A DNA stretch of 26,775 nucleotides from Aquimonas sp002352135 (GCA_035440755.1 DAORND010000037.1:1-26775), one strand, 5' to 3'; counted from the stretch's first letter, positions 1 to 9,024 are shown. A program made the numbers and translations. Notes: generated from the letters alone by a model not told the origin.

Positions 1-1139
1 ATGGCAGCAATCGTGATGCCTTCAAGGATGCCTGGCAGCCGCGCGTGGGTTTCTCGTATGACCTGAGCGACGACGAATCGCGGGTGCTTTTCGGTGGCGC
101 AGGGCGCTCGTACGACCGCAACCTGTTCGACTATCTGGCTCTGGAACAGTCGAAAGGCACCTTCCCGCGCTACGGTTTCGATTTCAACACGCCGGGACAT
201 GAGTGCGCCGGTGCCACCTGTCTGGAATGGAACACCGCGTATCTGGATGAAGCGAACCTTCGTGCACTGGTCGCCGCCAATCCGAATCTCGGCGGCGAGG
301 TCAACATGATCGCCAACGACCTGCAGACGCCGTATTCCGACCAGTTCAGCATCGGTATCCGCAACACCTTTGGCCAGTGGAACAGCTCGGTCACGCTGTC
401 GCACGTCCGCAGCCATGACGGCATCGTGTTCACCCTGGGTAACCGCTATCCGGATGGCAGTTTCCGACCCTCAGGAACGACATGGGGCGGACAACCCTGG
501 GGCTTCGGTGTGCCGGGCTTCGGCACCCTGATTCTGGCGGACAACGGCATCGAAACGCGCCTGAACTCGCTGCTGTTCTCGTTGGAAAAGCCCTACTCGC
601 CCGAGGCGGGCTGGGGTGCGACCTTTGCCTACACCTTCAGCGAGGCGGAGGAAAACCGCTCGAATGCGGCGGCTTCGGACGAACACTATCTGTTCGACTA
701 TCCGAACACCGAGGGCTTCGGCTGGAAGCGCTCGACCGGCATCGCACGGCATCGTCTGGTCGCCACCGGGATCGTCGAAGGTCCCTGGGAGATGCTCTTC
801 TCGGCCAAGGCGACCATCGAAACACCCAGCACCTACGAGGCAGTCAACTGTGCCGATGCGGTGGACTGGAACAACTGCTTCTTCGATCCGTTCACGCCCA
901 GCGGCGCCTTCGGTCGTCGCCAGTTGGACATGGCGGTGTCGAAGGACATCGTGTTCGGTGCCGACTACCGCTTGAACTTCCGAATCGACGTGTTGAACGT
1001 CTTCAACTACCGCAACTGGAACGAATACAACAACTGGCGCGGTGGTCCGGGCGAAACCAACCCCGATTTCGGCACGCATGGTCTGGGCATTCTGTTGCCC
1101 ACCCGCACCATGAAGTTGTCGGTTGGCTTCAACTGGTAA
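1..1139 (+). CDS. TonB-dependent receptor, C-terminal beta-barrel part (5' end outside window)
   Basis: The reading frame is open from base 3 and has no start inside the window, so this is the last ~378 residues of a longer outer-membrane protein. Alternating polar/hydrophobic and aromatic-rich strands, the 'QPRVGFSYDL' strand start, the plug-less large-barrel style loops and the terminal strand 'MKLSVGFNW' ending in an aromatic residue are typical of TonB-dependent receptors of the large Oar/carboxypeptidase-regulatory-like type. Such receptors import oligosaccharides and other large ligands into the periplasm using TonB energy. It lies just upstream of, and on the same strand as, a secreted glucanase and a sugar ABC transporter, which suggests it is the outer-membrane gate for that sugar. 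The plug, TonB box and signal peptide cannot be seen. The family is fairly sure; the substrate is inferred from context only. Confidence 0.85.
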   Translation, partial: GSNRDAFKDAWQPRVGFSYDLSDDESRVLFGGAGRSYDRNLFDYLALEQSKGTFPRYGFDFNTPGHECAGATCLEWNTAYLDEANLRALVAANPNLGGEVNMIANDLQTPYSDQFSIGIRNTFGQWNSSVTLSHVRSHDGIVFTLGNRYPDGSFRPSGTTWGGQPWGFGVPGFGTLILADNGIETRLNSLLFSLEKPYSPEAGWGATFAYTFSEAEENRSNAAASDEHYLFDYPNTEGFGWKRSTGIARHRLVATGIVEGPWEMLFSAKATIETPSTYEAVNCADAVDWNNCFFDPFTPSGAFGRRQLDMAVSKDIVFGADYRLNFRIDVLNVFNYRNWNEYNNWRGGPGETNPDFGTHGLGILLPTRTMKLSVGFNW

Positions 1140-1155
1140 GGGCGAGGTAGTGAGC

Positions 1156-1195
1156 CGATGTCAGGAGGTGCCATGGATGGCACCTCCTGACATCG
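1156..1195. repeat. Perfect 19-bp inverted repeat (hairpin) containing a Shine-Dalgarno and its complement
   Basis: Arms at 1156-1174 and 1177-1195 are exact reverse complements separated by two bases (GG). The left arm carries AGGAGGTG, a perfect ribosome-binding sequence. The right arm carries CACCTCCT, the sequence found at the 3' end of 16S rRNA. An ATG at 1173 follows the left-arm AGGAGG after four bases and opens a five-codon frame (M-D-G-T-S-stop, 1173-1190). No T-run follows, so it is not a classic intrinsic terminator. It sits between the receptor stop and the glucanase start. It may be a dispersed REP-like palindrome, an RNA-stabilising hairpin, or a translational or transcriptional control element. 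Confidence 0.9.
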
Positions 1196-1254
1196 CGCCA
1201 GTGGAAGGATGCGGTGTGGCGTCAGCGCCGTGCCACGGTGCGGTGGAGAGCGCG

Positions 1255-2742
1255 ATGACAATGCGGTTTGGGCGGGTGATGGGAGCGGTTCAGGCTGCGG
1301 TGCTGGGTCTGTTGGTTGTTCTGCAGGCGATGCCGCTCTGCGGTCGGGTGGCCTTTGCTGCTGACGGACAGCGCGCGGAACGCAGTCATCGCGTGCCGAA
1401 ACTGCTGCGCGACATCGAGCGCCGCACCTTCAATTACTTCTGGCAGGAAACCCGCGCCGATAATGGACTTGCGCCGGATCGCGTGCCTTGGGACGAGCCC
1501 TTTGCCAGCGTAGCGGCAGTTGGTTTTGCACTGACTGCGTATCCGTTGGGTGTCGAGCGTGGCTGGATCAGTCGTGAGCAGGCGCGTGAACGCACGCTGG
1601 CCACCCTGCGATTCCTGCATGACGCGCCGCAAGGCAGCGGTGAGCAGGGCATGGCGGGTTACCACGGTTTCTTCTATCACTTCCTGCATCTCGATACTGG
1701 CGCGCGCTATGCGCCTTGGGTCGAGTTGTCCTCGGTGGATACGGCGTTGCTGCTGGGTGGTGTGTTGTTCGCGCAGAGCTGGTTTGATCAGGACCAACCG
1801 GACGAGCAGGCCATCCGGGACTTGGCCGAAGCGATCTATCAGCGCGTCGACTGGACGTTTCTGCAGGTGCGTGCGCCTCTGCTGTCGATGGGCTGGCATC
1901 CGGAAAGCGGCTTCATCAGCCACGACTGGGTTGGCTACAACGAGGGCATGCTGGTCTACGTGCTGGCGCTGGGATCACCCACGCATCCGATTGGCGAAGA
2001 CGCTTGGGCGGCCTGGCAGGGCGACTACGCGAAGAGTTGGGGGCGCTTCTACGGTCAGTCACATCTGGGTTTCGGGCCGCTGTTCGGTCATCAGTACAGC
2101 CACGTCTGGATCGACTTTCGCGGCATCCAGGACGCGTTCACGCGTGGCAAGGGCATCGACTACTTCGAGAACAGTCGTCGTGCCACGCTGGCGCAACGCG
2201 CCTATGCCATCGACAACCCGCAGGACTTCAAGGGCTATGACCGCTATGTGTGGGGTCTCACGGCCAGCGATGGGCCGGGGCATTTCGCGCAGGACTACAA
2301 CGGCAGTACGCGCATCTTCCGGGGCTATTCGGCGCGCGGTGCGGGTCTTAAGGATGCCTTTGACGACGGCACCATCGCGCCGACCGCGATGTTGGGATCG
2401 CTGCCCTTCGCGCCAGCCGAAGTGAAGCGTTCCGTCAGTGTGCTGCACAAGCGTTATGGCCGCCACATTTACGGTGACTACGGCTTCATCGATGCCTTCA
2501 ATCGGACCTTCGACTACGACGTTCCGCTGACGGTGGGGCGACGTGTGCCGGGTTGGGGTTGGGTTGCGGATCAATACATCGGTATCGATCAGGGGCCGAT
2601 TCTGACCATGATCGCCAACTATCGAAACGGCCGAGTCTGGGAAGTGATGCGACGCAATCCGCACATCCGACGGGGTCTGCTGCGGGCTGGTTTCCGGGGT
2701 GGCTGGCTGGACCAAGCGGCCGAGGCGTCGCAGGGCCAATGA
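1255..2742 (+). CDS. Secreted GH144-like glucanase (PF10091 'glycoamylase' domain)
   Basis: Predicted 495-aa (alpha/alpha)6-barrel hydrolase. The family includes endo-beta-1,2-glucanases (GH144 and related clades), while older annotations call it glucoamylase. Recognisable segments are the N-terminal 'DIERRTFNYFW' (about residues 56-66), 'GWHPESGFISHDWVGYNEGM', 'WIDFRGIQDAF', 'RYVWGLTASDGPG', 'DDGTIAPTAMLGSLPF', and the C-terminal 'GWVADQYIGIDQGPI'. Start ATG 1255 is chosen because GGAGAG lies at 1245-1250 and the protein then begins with a clear signal peptide (hydrophobic core, probable cleavage after AFA at residue 35). A further ATG at 1261 is also possible, and the open frame back to 1123 would cross the hairpin. 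The stop overlaps the next ATG (ATGA), so it is co-translated with the binding protein. It should act in the periplasm or outside the cell. Beta-1,2-glucan specificity is inferred from family membership. Confidence 0.85.
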   Translation: MTMRFGRVMGAVQAAVLGLLVVLQAMPLCGRVAFAADGQRAERSHRVPKLLRDIERRTFNYFWQETRADNGLAPDRVPWDEPFASVAAVGFALTAYPLGVERGWISREQARERTLATLRFLHDAPQGSGEQGMAGYHGFFYHFLHLDTGARYAPWVELSSVDTALLLGGVLFAQSWFDQDQPDEQAIRDLAEAIYQRVDWTFLQVRAPLLSMGWHPESGFISHDWVGYNEGMLVYVLALGSPTHPIGEDAWAAWQGDYAKSWGRFYGQSHLGFGPLFGHQYSHVWIDFRGIQDAFTRGKGIDYFENSRRATLAQRAYAIDNPQDFKGYDRYVWGLTASDGPGHFAQDYNGSTRIFRGYSARGAGLKDAFDDGTIAPTAMLGSLPFAPAEVKRSVSVLHKRYGRHIYGDYGFIDAFNRTFDYDVPLTVGRRVPGWGWVADQYIGIDQGPILTMIANYRNGRVWEVMRRNPHIRRGLLRAGFRGGWLDQAAEASQGQ

Positions 2743-4022
2743 AGCGGGTGTTGCTGGGTGCCTTATTGCTGCTGTCCGCCTGCGGTCGGGATGATTCCAT
2801 GCCGACCGGAACGATATTGCGCTTCTGGGCCATGGGGCGCGAAGCCGAAGCCGTGGCGGCGTTGATTCCCGAGTTCGAGCGACGTCATCCCGGTGTGCGC
2901 GTCGAGGTGCAGCAACTGCCGTGGACGGCCGCGCACGCAAAGTTGCTGACTGCATTTGCCTCCGACTCTCTGCCCGATGTGCTGCAGTTGGGCAATACCT
3001 GGGTGCCCGAGTTTGCGATGTTGAATGCCTTGCAGCCACTGGATGCGCGGTTGGCGGGTACCACGCGTATCGCGCAGACGGATTATTTCCCGGGGATCTG
3101 GGCGACCAATGTCATCGACGGCGCGCTCTACGGTGTGCCCTGGTATGTGGACACCCGATTGTTGTTCTATCGCCGCGACTTGCTGGCCAAGGCAGGTTTC
3201 GACCACCCACCGCAGCGTTGGGACGAATGGTTGTCGATGCAGGCGGCCATCAAGGCGCAGGTGGGCGAACAGGGCTATGCCGTGCTGTTGCCGCTCAATG
3301 AGTTCGAGCCGCTGCTCGCCTTGTCGTTGCAGCAGTCGGTGCCCTTGCTGCGCGACGGTGGACGCTATGGCAATTTCCGTCATCCCGAACTGCAGCGCAG
3401 TCTGGCATTCTACGCCGAGATGTTCGCGCGGGATTTCGCCCCGCGTGCCAGCAATACGCAGATTTCCAATCCATGGACGGAATTCGGGCGCGGCTATTTC
3501 AGCTTCTACATTTCCGGTCCATGGAACATCGCCGAGTTTCAGCAGCGCCTTCCTGCCGACCTGCAATCGGCTTGGATGACCGCACCGCTGCCCGGACCGG
3601 ACGGGCCGGGTGCGTCGATTGCTGGCGGTGCCAGTCTGGTGATCACGCGCGGCTCCGCGCAGGCGGATCTTGCCTGGCAACTGATCGAATACCTCAGTGA
3701 GCCGGAGGTCCAGCGCGCCTTTCATCAACGCGTTGGTGACATGCCGCCGCGGCGTAGCAGTTGGGACGAATCCAGCTTGGCGACCGATGTGTATGCGAAG
3801 GCGTTTCGCGAGCAACTGGAGCGCAGCAAACCGACGCCCGCCGTGCCGGAGTGGGAGCAGATCGCCACCGAGATGCGTCTGGTCGGTGAGCTCCTGGTGC
3901 ACGGCAAGCTCGATGTCGCGGCGGCTGCCGTGGAGCTCGACCGCCGCACTGACCGGATCTTGGAGAAACGCCGCTGGATGTTGGATCAACGCGTGGCCTC
4001 GGATGGAGTAACGACGCAGTGA
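2739..4022 (+). CDS. Sugar ABC transporter substrate-binding lipoprotein (family 1)
   Basis: 427 residues with an N-terminal lipoprotein signal, lipobox LSAC with acylated Cys15, followed by a family 1 (MalE/UgpB-like) extracellular solute-binding fold. Characteristic features are the early 'ILRFWAMG' strand, 'LIPEFERRHPGVRVEVQQ' near the N-lobe, 'LPDVLQLGNTWVPEF', the hinge-side 'GVPWYVDTRLLFYRRDLL', and the C-terminal 'LIEYLSEPEVQRAF'. It would capture an oligosaccharide in the periplasm and deliver it to the two permeases encoded next. ATG 2739 overlaps the glucanase stop (ATGA). A longer in-frame opening back to 2553 is out-of-frame shadow within the glucanase gene and lacks the lipobox context. 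The stop overlaps the GTG of the next gene. The ligand is not readable from the sequence; a glucanase product is the contextual guess. Confidence 0.93.
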   Translation: MKRVLLGALLLLSACGRDDSMPTGTILRFWAMGREAEAVAALIPEFERRHPGVRVEVQQLPWTAAHAKLLTAFASDSLPDVLQLGNTWVPEFAMLNALQPLDARLAGTTRIAQTDYFPGIWATNVIDGALYGVPWYVDTRLLFYRRDLLAKAGFDHPPQRWDEWLSMQAAIKAQVGEQGYAVLLPLNEFEPLLALSLQQSVPLLRDGGRYGNFRHPELQRSLAFYAEMFARDFAPRASNTQISNPWTEFGRGYFSFYISGPWNIAEFQQRLPADLQSAWMTAPLPGPDGPGASIAGGASLVITRGSAQADLAWQLIEYLSEPEVQRAFHQRVGDMPPRRSSWDESSLATDVYAKAFREQLERSKPTPAVPEWEQIATEMRLVGELLVHGKLDVAAAAVELDRRTDRILEKRRWMLDQRVASDGVTTQ

Positions 4023-4894
4023 GCGTAGGCCGTGCCGCTTGGTGGTTCATCGCACCCGCGCTGCTGGTGATTGGCGTGTTCTTCCTGCTGCCTGCTGCGG
4101 CGTCCTTTCTGCTGAGCCTGACCGATTTCGATCTGTACGCGCTGGCCGATCCACTCAATCTGCGCTGGGTGGGTTTCGACAACTACACCGAACTGCTGCA
4201 GCGCCCGCTGTTCTGGCAGGCGATGGGCAACACGCTGTACTTCGTCATCGTCGGCGTGCCGCTATCGATACTGGTGTCTTTGTCGGCGGCGGTCTTGCTG
4301 CAGGACGCTGCGGCGCGCGCGACGGCCTTCTTCCGCACCGCCCTGTTTGCGCCCGTGGTGACAACCGTGGTGGCGGTGGCGGTGATCTGGCGTTACCTGT
4401 TCCACACGCGCTATGGCTGGATCAACTACGCGCTGGATGGCATCGGCATCGGTCCGGTGGATTGGCTGGGCGATCCGCAGTGGGCGATGCCTACCCTGAT
4501 TCTGTTCGCGGTGTGGAAGAACTTCGGCTACAACATGATCATCCTGCTGGCCGGCTTGCAGGCCATTCCCACGGATCTGTACGAAGCGGCGCGCATCGAC
4601 GGCGCGAATCGTTGGCAGCAGTTCCGCCACATCACTTTGCCCGGCCTGCAGCCGATGCTGCTGATGGTCGCGATTCTCACCACGGCGGGCTATTTCCAGT
4701 TGTTCGCCGAGCCCTATGTCATCACCGAGGGTGGTCCGGTGCAGAGCACCTTGAGCGTGCTCTATCTGATGTTCGAAGAAGGCTTCAAGTGGTGGAATCT
4801 CGGCATGGCGTCGGCGGTCGCCTTCACCCTGTTTGCCATGATGCTGACGGTCACGCTGCTGTTGAGTCGTTTGGCTGGCAGGGCACATCCATGA
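4019..4894 (+). CDS. Sugar ABC transporter permease, MalF/UgpA type
   Basis: 291-residue inner-membrane protein with about six hydrophobic segments (first at residues 8-32). The cytoplasmic EAA coupling loop 'EAARIDGANRWQQF' at residues 189-202 contacts the ATPase subunit. It forms one half of the translocation channel for the operon's importer. The start is GTG 4019, overlapping the stop of the binding-protein gene (GTGA). The 3' end overlaps the next permease (ATGA), so the three transport genes are translationally coupled. No ATPase gene follows; a MalK-type ATPase at 11469 is the likely energy subunit. Confidence 0.95.
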   Translation: MSVGRAAWWFIAPALLVIGVFFLLPAAASFLLSLTDFDLYALADPLNLRWVGFDNYTELLQRPLFWQAMGNTLYFVIVGVPLSILVSLSAAVLLQDAAARATAFFRTALFAPVVTTVVAVAVIWRYLFHTRYGWINYALDGIGIGPVDWLGDPQWAMPTLILFAVWKNFGYNMIILLAGLQAIPTDLYEAARIDGANRWQQFRHITLPGLQPMLLMVAILTTAGYFQLFAEPYVITEGGPVQSTLSVLYLMFEEGFKWWNLGMASAVAFTLFAMMLTVTLLLSRLAGRAHP

Positions 4895-5727
4895 AGGCAC
4901 CCGGTGTGCGCACGCTCAGTACCTCGTTGCTGGTCAATGCACTGCTGATCGCCTTGGCGGTATTCAGTCTGGCACCGTTGCTGTGGATGCTGTCGGTGTC
5001 CTTCATGCCCGCTGGCGAAGCCAGCGCATTGCCGCCGCCTCTGCTGCCCAGTGCGCCCACGCTGGACAACTACCGCCTGTTGTTCTCGCGCATGGGCATC
5101 GGGCGGTATGCCTTGAACAGCGTGTGGATCGCCTTGCTGGTGACGGCGCTTTCCCTGCTGTTCAACACGCTGGCCGGATACGCCTTCGCCAAGCTGGCTT
5201 TTCGCGGTCGCGAGCGCCTATTTCAGACGCTGTTGGGTGCGTTGGTGATCCCCGCTCAGGTCGCGATGATGCCGTTGTTCCTTCTGCTGAAGGAGATGGG
5301 CCTGGTCAACAGCCTGGGTGGCGTGGTGGTTCCCGCCATGGCCAGCGTGTTCGGCATTTTTCTGGTGCGGCAGTACACGCGGGGCATTCCCGATGAACTG
5401 ATCGAGGCCGCGCGCATCGATGGCGCGGGTGAGTTCCGCATCTTCTGGCAAATCGTGTTGCCGCTGCTCAAACCAGTACTGGTGACCTTGGCGACCTTCA
5501 CGTTTCTCGGCAGTTGGAATGACTTCATGTGGCCCTTGATCGTCCTGAGCGATAGCGGTCTGCACACTTTGCCGGTGGCGCTGTCGAACCTCGCCCGCGA
5601 ACACGTGCAGGACAGCGAATTGATGATGGCGGGATCAGTCCTGACGGTGTTGCCAGTGCTGCTGTTGTTTCTCGCCCTGCAGCGCTACTACCTGCAGGGA
5701 CTGCTGCTGGGCAGCGTAAAAGGGTGA
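4891..5727 (+). CDS. Sugar ABC transporter permease, MalG/UgpE type
   Basis: 278-residue membrane protein pairing with the upstream MalF-type permease. It shows a short N-terminal tail, a first membrane segment at about residues 13-35, the characteristic periplasmic stretch with 'TLDNYRLLF' at 57-65, the core membrane segments, and the EAA loop 'EAARIDGAGEFRIFW' at 172-186. The late 'SWNDFMWPLIV' motif is typical of MalG-type subunits. ATG 4891 overlaps the previous stop. A much longer opening in this frame starting at 4039 is a shadow of the upstream permease. Only four bases separate its stop from the start of the large glycosidase-like gene, so that gene belongs to the same operon. Confidence 0.95.
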   Translation: MKAPGVRTLSTSLLVNALLIALAVFSLAPLLWMLSVSFMPAGEASALPPPLLPSAPTLDNYRLLFSRMGIGRYALNSVWIALLVTALSLLFNTLAGYAFAKLAFRGRERLFQTLLGALVIPAQVAMMPLFLLLKEMGLVNSLGGVVVPAMASVFGIFLVRQYTRGIPDELIEAARIDGAGEFRIFWQIVLPLLKPVLVTLATFTFLGSWNDFMWPLIVLSDSGLHTLPVALSNLAREHVQDSELMMAGSVLTVLPVLLLFLALQRYYLQGLLLGSVKG

Positions 5728-5731
5728 AATC

Positions 5732-8700
5732 ATGAAGAACGGATTCTGGCGAGCTGTCGACTGGCGACGACGCGCGTGTTGGATGTGCTGCGGCCTGCTC
5801 TGGATACTGCCGCTCGTGCCCGTCGTCGCGGCGGAGCTGGCAACGTCGCCAGCCAACGTGCTGGATGATTTCGAAACATTGGATGACTGGTCGGCCGAGG
5901 GCACCGATGAAGTCGGTGCGGCCTTGCGCTGGGTCGATGGCGTGCAAGGCCGCGCACTTTGTCTGGACTACGATTTTTCGCGCGCTTCGGGCTTTGCGCT
6001 GGCGCGTCGCGAACTGCCACTGGATTTTCCCGACGACTTCGCGCTGGCGTTTTCGCTGCGCGGTTCCGGCGCGGCGAATCACTGGCAATTCAAACTGGTG
6101 GATGACAGTCGCGAAAACGTCTGGTGGGTCAGTCGTCCCGAGTTCGTGGTGCCGAGGGACTGGACGCCACAACGCTACAAACGCCGTCACATCGAGTTCG
6201 CCTGGGGCCCCACAGCGCAACGCATTCTGCATCGGTCACGCTATCTGGAGCTGACCGTGGCGGCGGGTAGCGGTGGTGGCGTCGGCAGCGTCTGCGTCGA
6301 TCAACTGACCCTGCAAGCGCTGCCCGCCTTGCCTCCGCCGCCTTCGCCGCTGTGGTTGGATGCCGAAACCGGGCAATCACCTGCCAGCGCGGACGAGCAG
6401 GCCAATCTGGCGCGCGCACTGGATGCGAAAACCGACACCGCGTGGATCAGCAACGACGGATCGCCGTCCAGTTTGCTGCTGGATCTGGGCCAATTGCGTG
6501 AGTTCGGTGGCGTGGTACTGCGTTGGCTGCCGAATCAGGGCGCGCGCGACTACGACCTCAGTCTGTCGGAGGATGCGATCCACTGGCACACGCGGCGTGA
6601 AGTGCGCGATGGCGATGGCGGCGTCGATCCCTTGCTGCTGAGTGAGTCCGAGGCGCGCTATCTGCGACTGGACCTGCTGCGCCCACAAGGGGAGCGCTAC
6701 GCCTTGGCGGAACTGCAGGTGCGCGATCTCGCCTTCGGGCAGAGCGCGAACGCGATGCTGCAGGTGCTGGCCAGCGAATCGCCGAAAGGACACTACCCGC
6801 GCGGTTTCTCTGGACAGCAGACCTACTGGACGGTGCTTGGCGTGCCAGGCGGCAGTACGCAGGCGCTGCTGTCCGAGGATGGTGCCGTCGAGCCGTATCG
6901 CGGTGCGTTTTCGGTTGAACCGGTGTTGTTGATTCGCGATACCGCGCAGCCGCTGGGCTGGCGTGTGCTGAGCTGGGCCGAGGCAGGCATCACCCATAGC
7001 CTGCGCGATGGCGATCTGCCGATTCCCAGTGTGCGTTGGCAGTTGCCGAATGCGTTGAGCCTGCAGGTCACCGCCTTTACCGACGGCGAGCCGAGCGCCC
7101 CGCAATTGCTGGCGCGCTATCGACTGCAGAACCAGTCTGCCGAGGCGCAGGAACTGGTGTTGGCGCTGGCCCTCCGCCCGCTACAGGTGAATCCACCGGT
7201 GCAGTTTCTCAATACGCCCGGTGGCGTCAGTCCGGTGCGGCAACTCGACCTGAGCAGCGATGCGGCGCGAGTGAACGGCCGTTTCTCGGCGCAGGCAGCA
7301 CGACCCGCCGAGGCGCTGGCGGTGCGTGGCTTCGATCAAGGCGGGCTGATGGACTGGCTGCCGCAACTCGCATCGGGGTGTCTCGCCAGCGGCGATGCGC
7401 CATGCGAAACCGCGTCCGCGTCGGTGCAGGATTCCAACGCACTGGCGACTGGCGTCTGGCTGTATCGCGTCAACCTGCAGCCCGGCGAGCAGTGGCAAAC
7501 CGCGCTGCAATTGCCGATGCAGGCCGCTGCCGACACGCCGTCGGCGCCGTTCGTGCTGGCCGATCTGGATGCGCGGGAACGCGCGGTCGCCGACCAATGG
7601 CGTGCGCTGCTGGATCGCACGCGCGTGGATATTCACGCGGCACCCGAGGTCGGCGCGACGCTGCGAACGGCGCTGGCGCATATTCTGATCAACCGTCACG
7701 GCGTCGCGATCCAGCCCGGCACGCGGTCCTACAGTCGTTCCTGGATTCGCGATGGCGCCATGACCTCGGGCGCGCTCATGCGGTTGGGTCATGTTGATGC
7801 GGCCCGTGCGTTTCTCGACTGGTTTCTGCCCTTCCAGTTCGACAGCGGCAAAGTGCCCTGTTGCGCGGATGCACGCGGTGCCGACCCGGTGCCGGAGAAC
7901 GACAGTCATGGTGAGCTGATCCATCTGATCGCCGAGCTGTATCGCTTCGACAGCGACCTCGACGCGCTGCGCAAACGCTGGCCCGCCGTGCAGGCCGCGA
8001 TTCATTACATGGATGGCCTGCGCAGCAGCGAACGCAGCGAGCGCAACCAGACCCCAGAGCGGTCCGCCTTCTACGGATTGCTGCCACCATCGATCAGCCA
8101 TGAAGGCTATTCCGACCGACCTGCCTACGCGTATTGGGACAATTTCTGGGGCCTGCTGGGCTACAAGGACGCCGTATTCATGGCCGAGCGCTTGGACTTG
8201 CGCGAAGAGGCCGAGCGCCTTCGCGCGGCCCGCGATGGCTATCGCAAGGACTTGTATGCGTCGCTGCAAGCGGCAATGACTCAGCACGACATCAACTTCT
8301 TGCCCGGCGCGGCGGATCGCGGTGATTTCGATGCGACCTCGACGACCATTGCCCTCGCGCCGGGTGGCGAGACCGCCGATCTGCCGCAGGCGGCCCTGCG
8401 CGCGACCTTCGAGCGCTACTGGCAGAACTTTGTTGCGCGGCGCGAAGGACGCAGTGATTCCACCTTGTACACGCCCTACGAATGGCGCGTAGTTGGCAGT
8501 CTGTTGCGCTTGGGATGGTGGGATCGCGCACAGCAGGCGCTGCAGTACTTCATGGCGGACCGACGTCCGGCGGCATGGAATCAATGGGCGGAAGTCGTGG
8601 TGCATGACCCGCGCACGCCGCACTTCATTGGTGACATGCCGCATGGCTGGGTGGCTTCGGACTTCATCCGCAGCGCGCTGGACCTGCTCGCCTACGAGCG

Positions 8701-9016
8701 TGAGGCGGATCAGAGCCTGGTGCTGGCGGCGGGCGTGAGTGCCGACTGGCGTGCGGGCGAGGGCGTCAAGGTGCAGGCGCTGCATACGCCGTGGGGCAGG
8801 TTGAGCTATCAGCTTCGGGAGCACGGCGAACGGCGCGCGATCCTGCATGTCGAGGCCGGGCTGGACATGCCGCCGGGCGGATTGCGCTTTGCCTTGCCCG
8901 ATCAGCCGCAGGCCAGACTGGTCGATCCACAGCCATCGGTTGAGCTGCAATCACGCGATGGGAATGCGGAATGGGTGATCCGCGCGCTGCCCGCCACACT
9001 GGTGCTGCGCTGGTGA
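5732..9016 (+). CDS. Secreted multidomain protein: carbohydrate-binding and discoidin domains plus six-hairpin glycosidase-like domain
   Basis: 1094 residues. Residues 1 to about 34 form a signal peptide (cleavage near VAA). About 42-198 is a beta-sandwich region resembling galactose-binding-like carbohydrate modules ('VLDDFETLDDW' start). About 224-335 is an F5/8 type C (discoidin) module with 'DAKTDTAWIS' and 'YLRLDLL'. About 340-630 is a beta-rich linker domain. About 643-990 resembles an (alpha/alpha)6 glycosidase barrel, with 'SWIRDGAM' at 670-677 (Asp674) and the acidic 'PENDSHGELIHL' stretch (Glu722, Asp724, Glu728) as candidate catalytic or substrate-binding residues. A beta-rich tail follows. 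This layout resembles clan GH-L/GH63/GH15-like enzymes, but I cannot assign a CAZy family. It is the last gene of the transporter operon and probably trims the same glycan in the periplasm. Hydrolase function is inferred. Confidence 0.75.
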   Translation: MKNGFWRAVDWRRRACWMCCGLLWILPLVPVVAAELATSPANVLDDFETLDDWSAEGTDEVGAALRWVDGVQGRALCLDYDFSRASGFALARRELPLDFPDDFALAFSLRGSGAANHWQFKLVDDSRENVWWVSRPEFVVPRDWTPQRYKRRHIEFAWGPTAQRILHRSRYLELTVAAGSGGGVGSVCVDQLTLQALPALPPPPSPLWLDAETGQSPASADEQANLARALDAKTDTAWISNDGSPSSLLLDLGQLREFGGVVLRWLPNQGARDYDLSLSEDAIHWHTRREVRDGDGGVDPLLLSESEARYLRLDLLRPQGERYALAELQVRDLAFGQSANAMLQVLASESPKGHYPRGFSGQQTYWTVLGVPGGSTQALLSEDGAVEPYRGAFSVEPVLLIRDTAQPLGWRVLSWAEAGITHSLRDGDLPIPSVRWQLPNALSLQVTAFTDGEPSAPQLLARYRLQNQSAEAQELVLALALRPLQVNPPVQFLNTPGGVSPVRQLDLSSDAARVNGRFSAQAARPAEALAVRGFDQGGLMDWLPQLASGCLASGDAPCETASASVQDSNALATGVWLYRVNLQPGEQWQTALQLPMQAAADTPSAPFVLADLDARERAVADQWRALLDRTRVDIHAAPEVGATLRTALAHILINRHGVAIQPGTRSYSRSWIRDGAMTSGALMRLGHVDAARAFLDWFLPFQFDSGKVPCCADARGADPVPENDSHGELIHLIAELYRFDSDLDALRKRWPAVQAAIHYMDGLRSSERSERNQTPERSAFYGLLPPSISHEGYSDRPAYAYWDNFWGLLGYKDAVFMAERLDLREEAERLRAARDGYRKDLYASLQAAMTQHDINFLPGAADRGDFDATSTTIALAPGGETADLPQAALRATFERYWQNFVARREGRSDSTLYTPYEWRVVGSLLRLGWWDRAQQALQYFMADRRPAAWNQWAEVVVHDPRTPHFIGDMPHGWVASDFIRSALDLLAYEREADQSLVLAAGVSADWRAGEGVKVQALHTPWGRLSYQLREHGERRAILHVEAGLDMPPGGLRFALPDQPQARLVDPQPSVELQSRDGNAEWVIRALPATLVLRW

Positions 9017-9024
9017 TGTCGCTT

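Noticed and set aside
2763..3989. 408-codon minus-strand open frame opposite the binding-protein gene
   Set aside because: It has no recognisable domain, and the plus-strand gene is a clear substrate-binding lipoprotein within an overlapping operon.
4039..4890. Possible long N-terminal extension of the MalG-type permease
   Set aside because: The extension overlaps the MalF-type gene in another frame and is Arg/His-rich rather than membrane-like; ATG 4891 gives a normal-length permease with stop/start overlap.
7181..8950. 589-codon open frame on the minus strand inside the large glycosidase-like gene
   Set aside because: Its translation has no signal or family features and is rich in Arg/Gln/Ala, as expected for the antisense of a GC-rich gene; the plus-strand frame shows clear domains.
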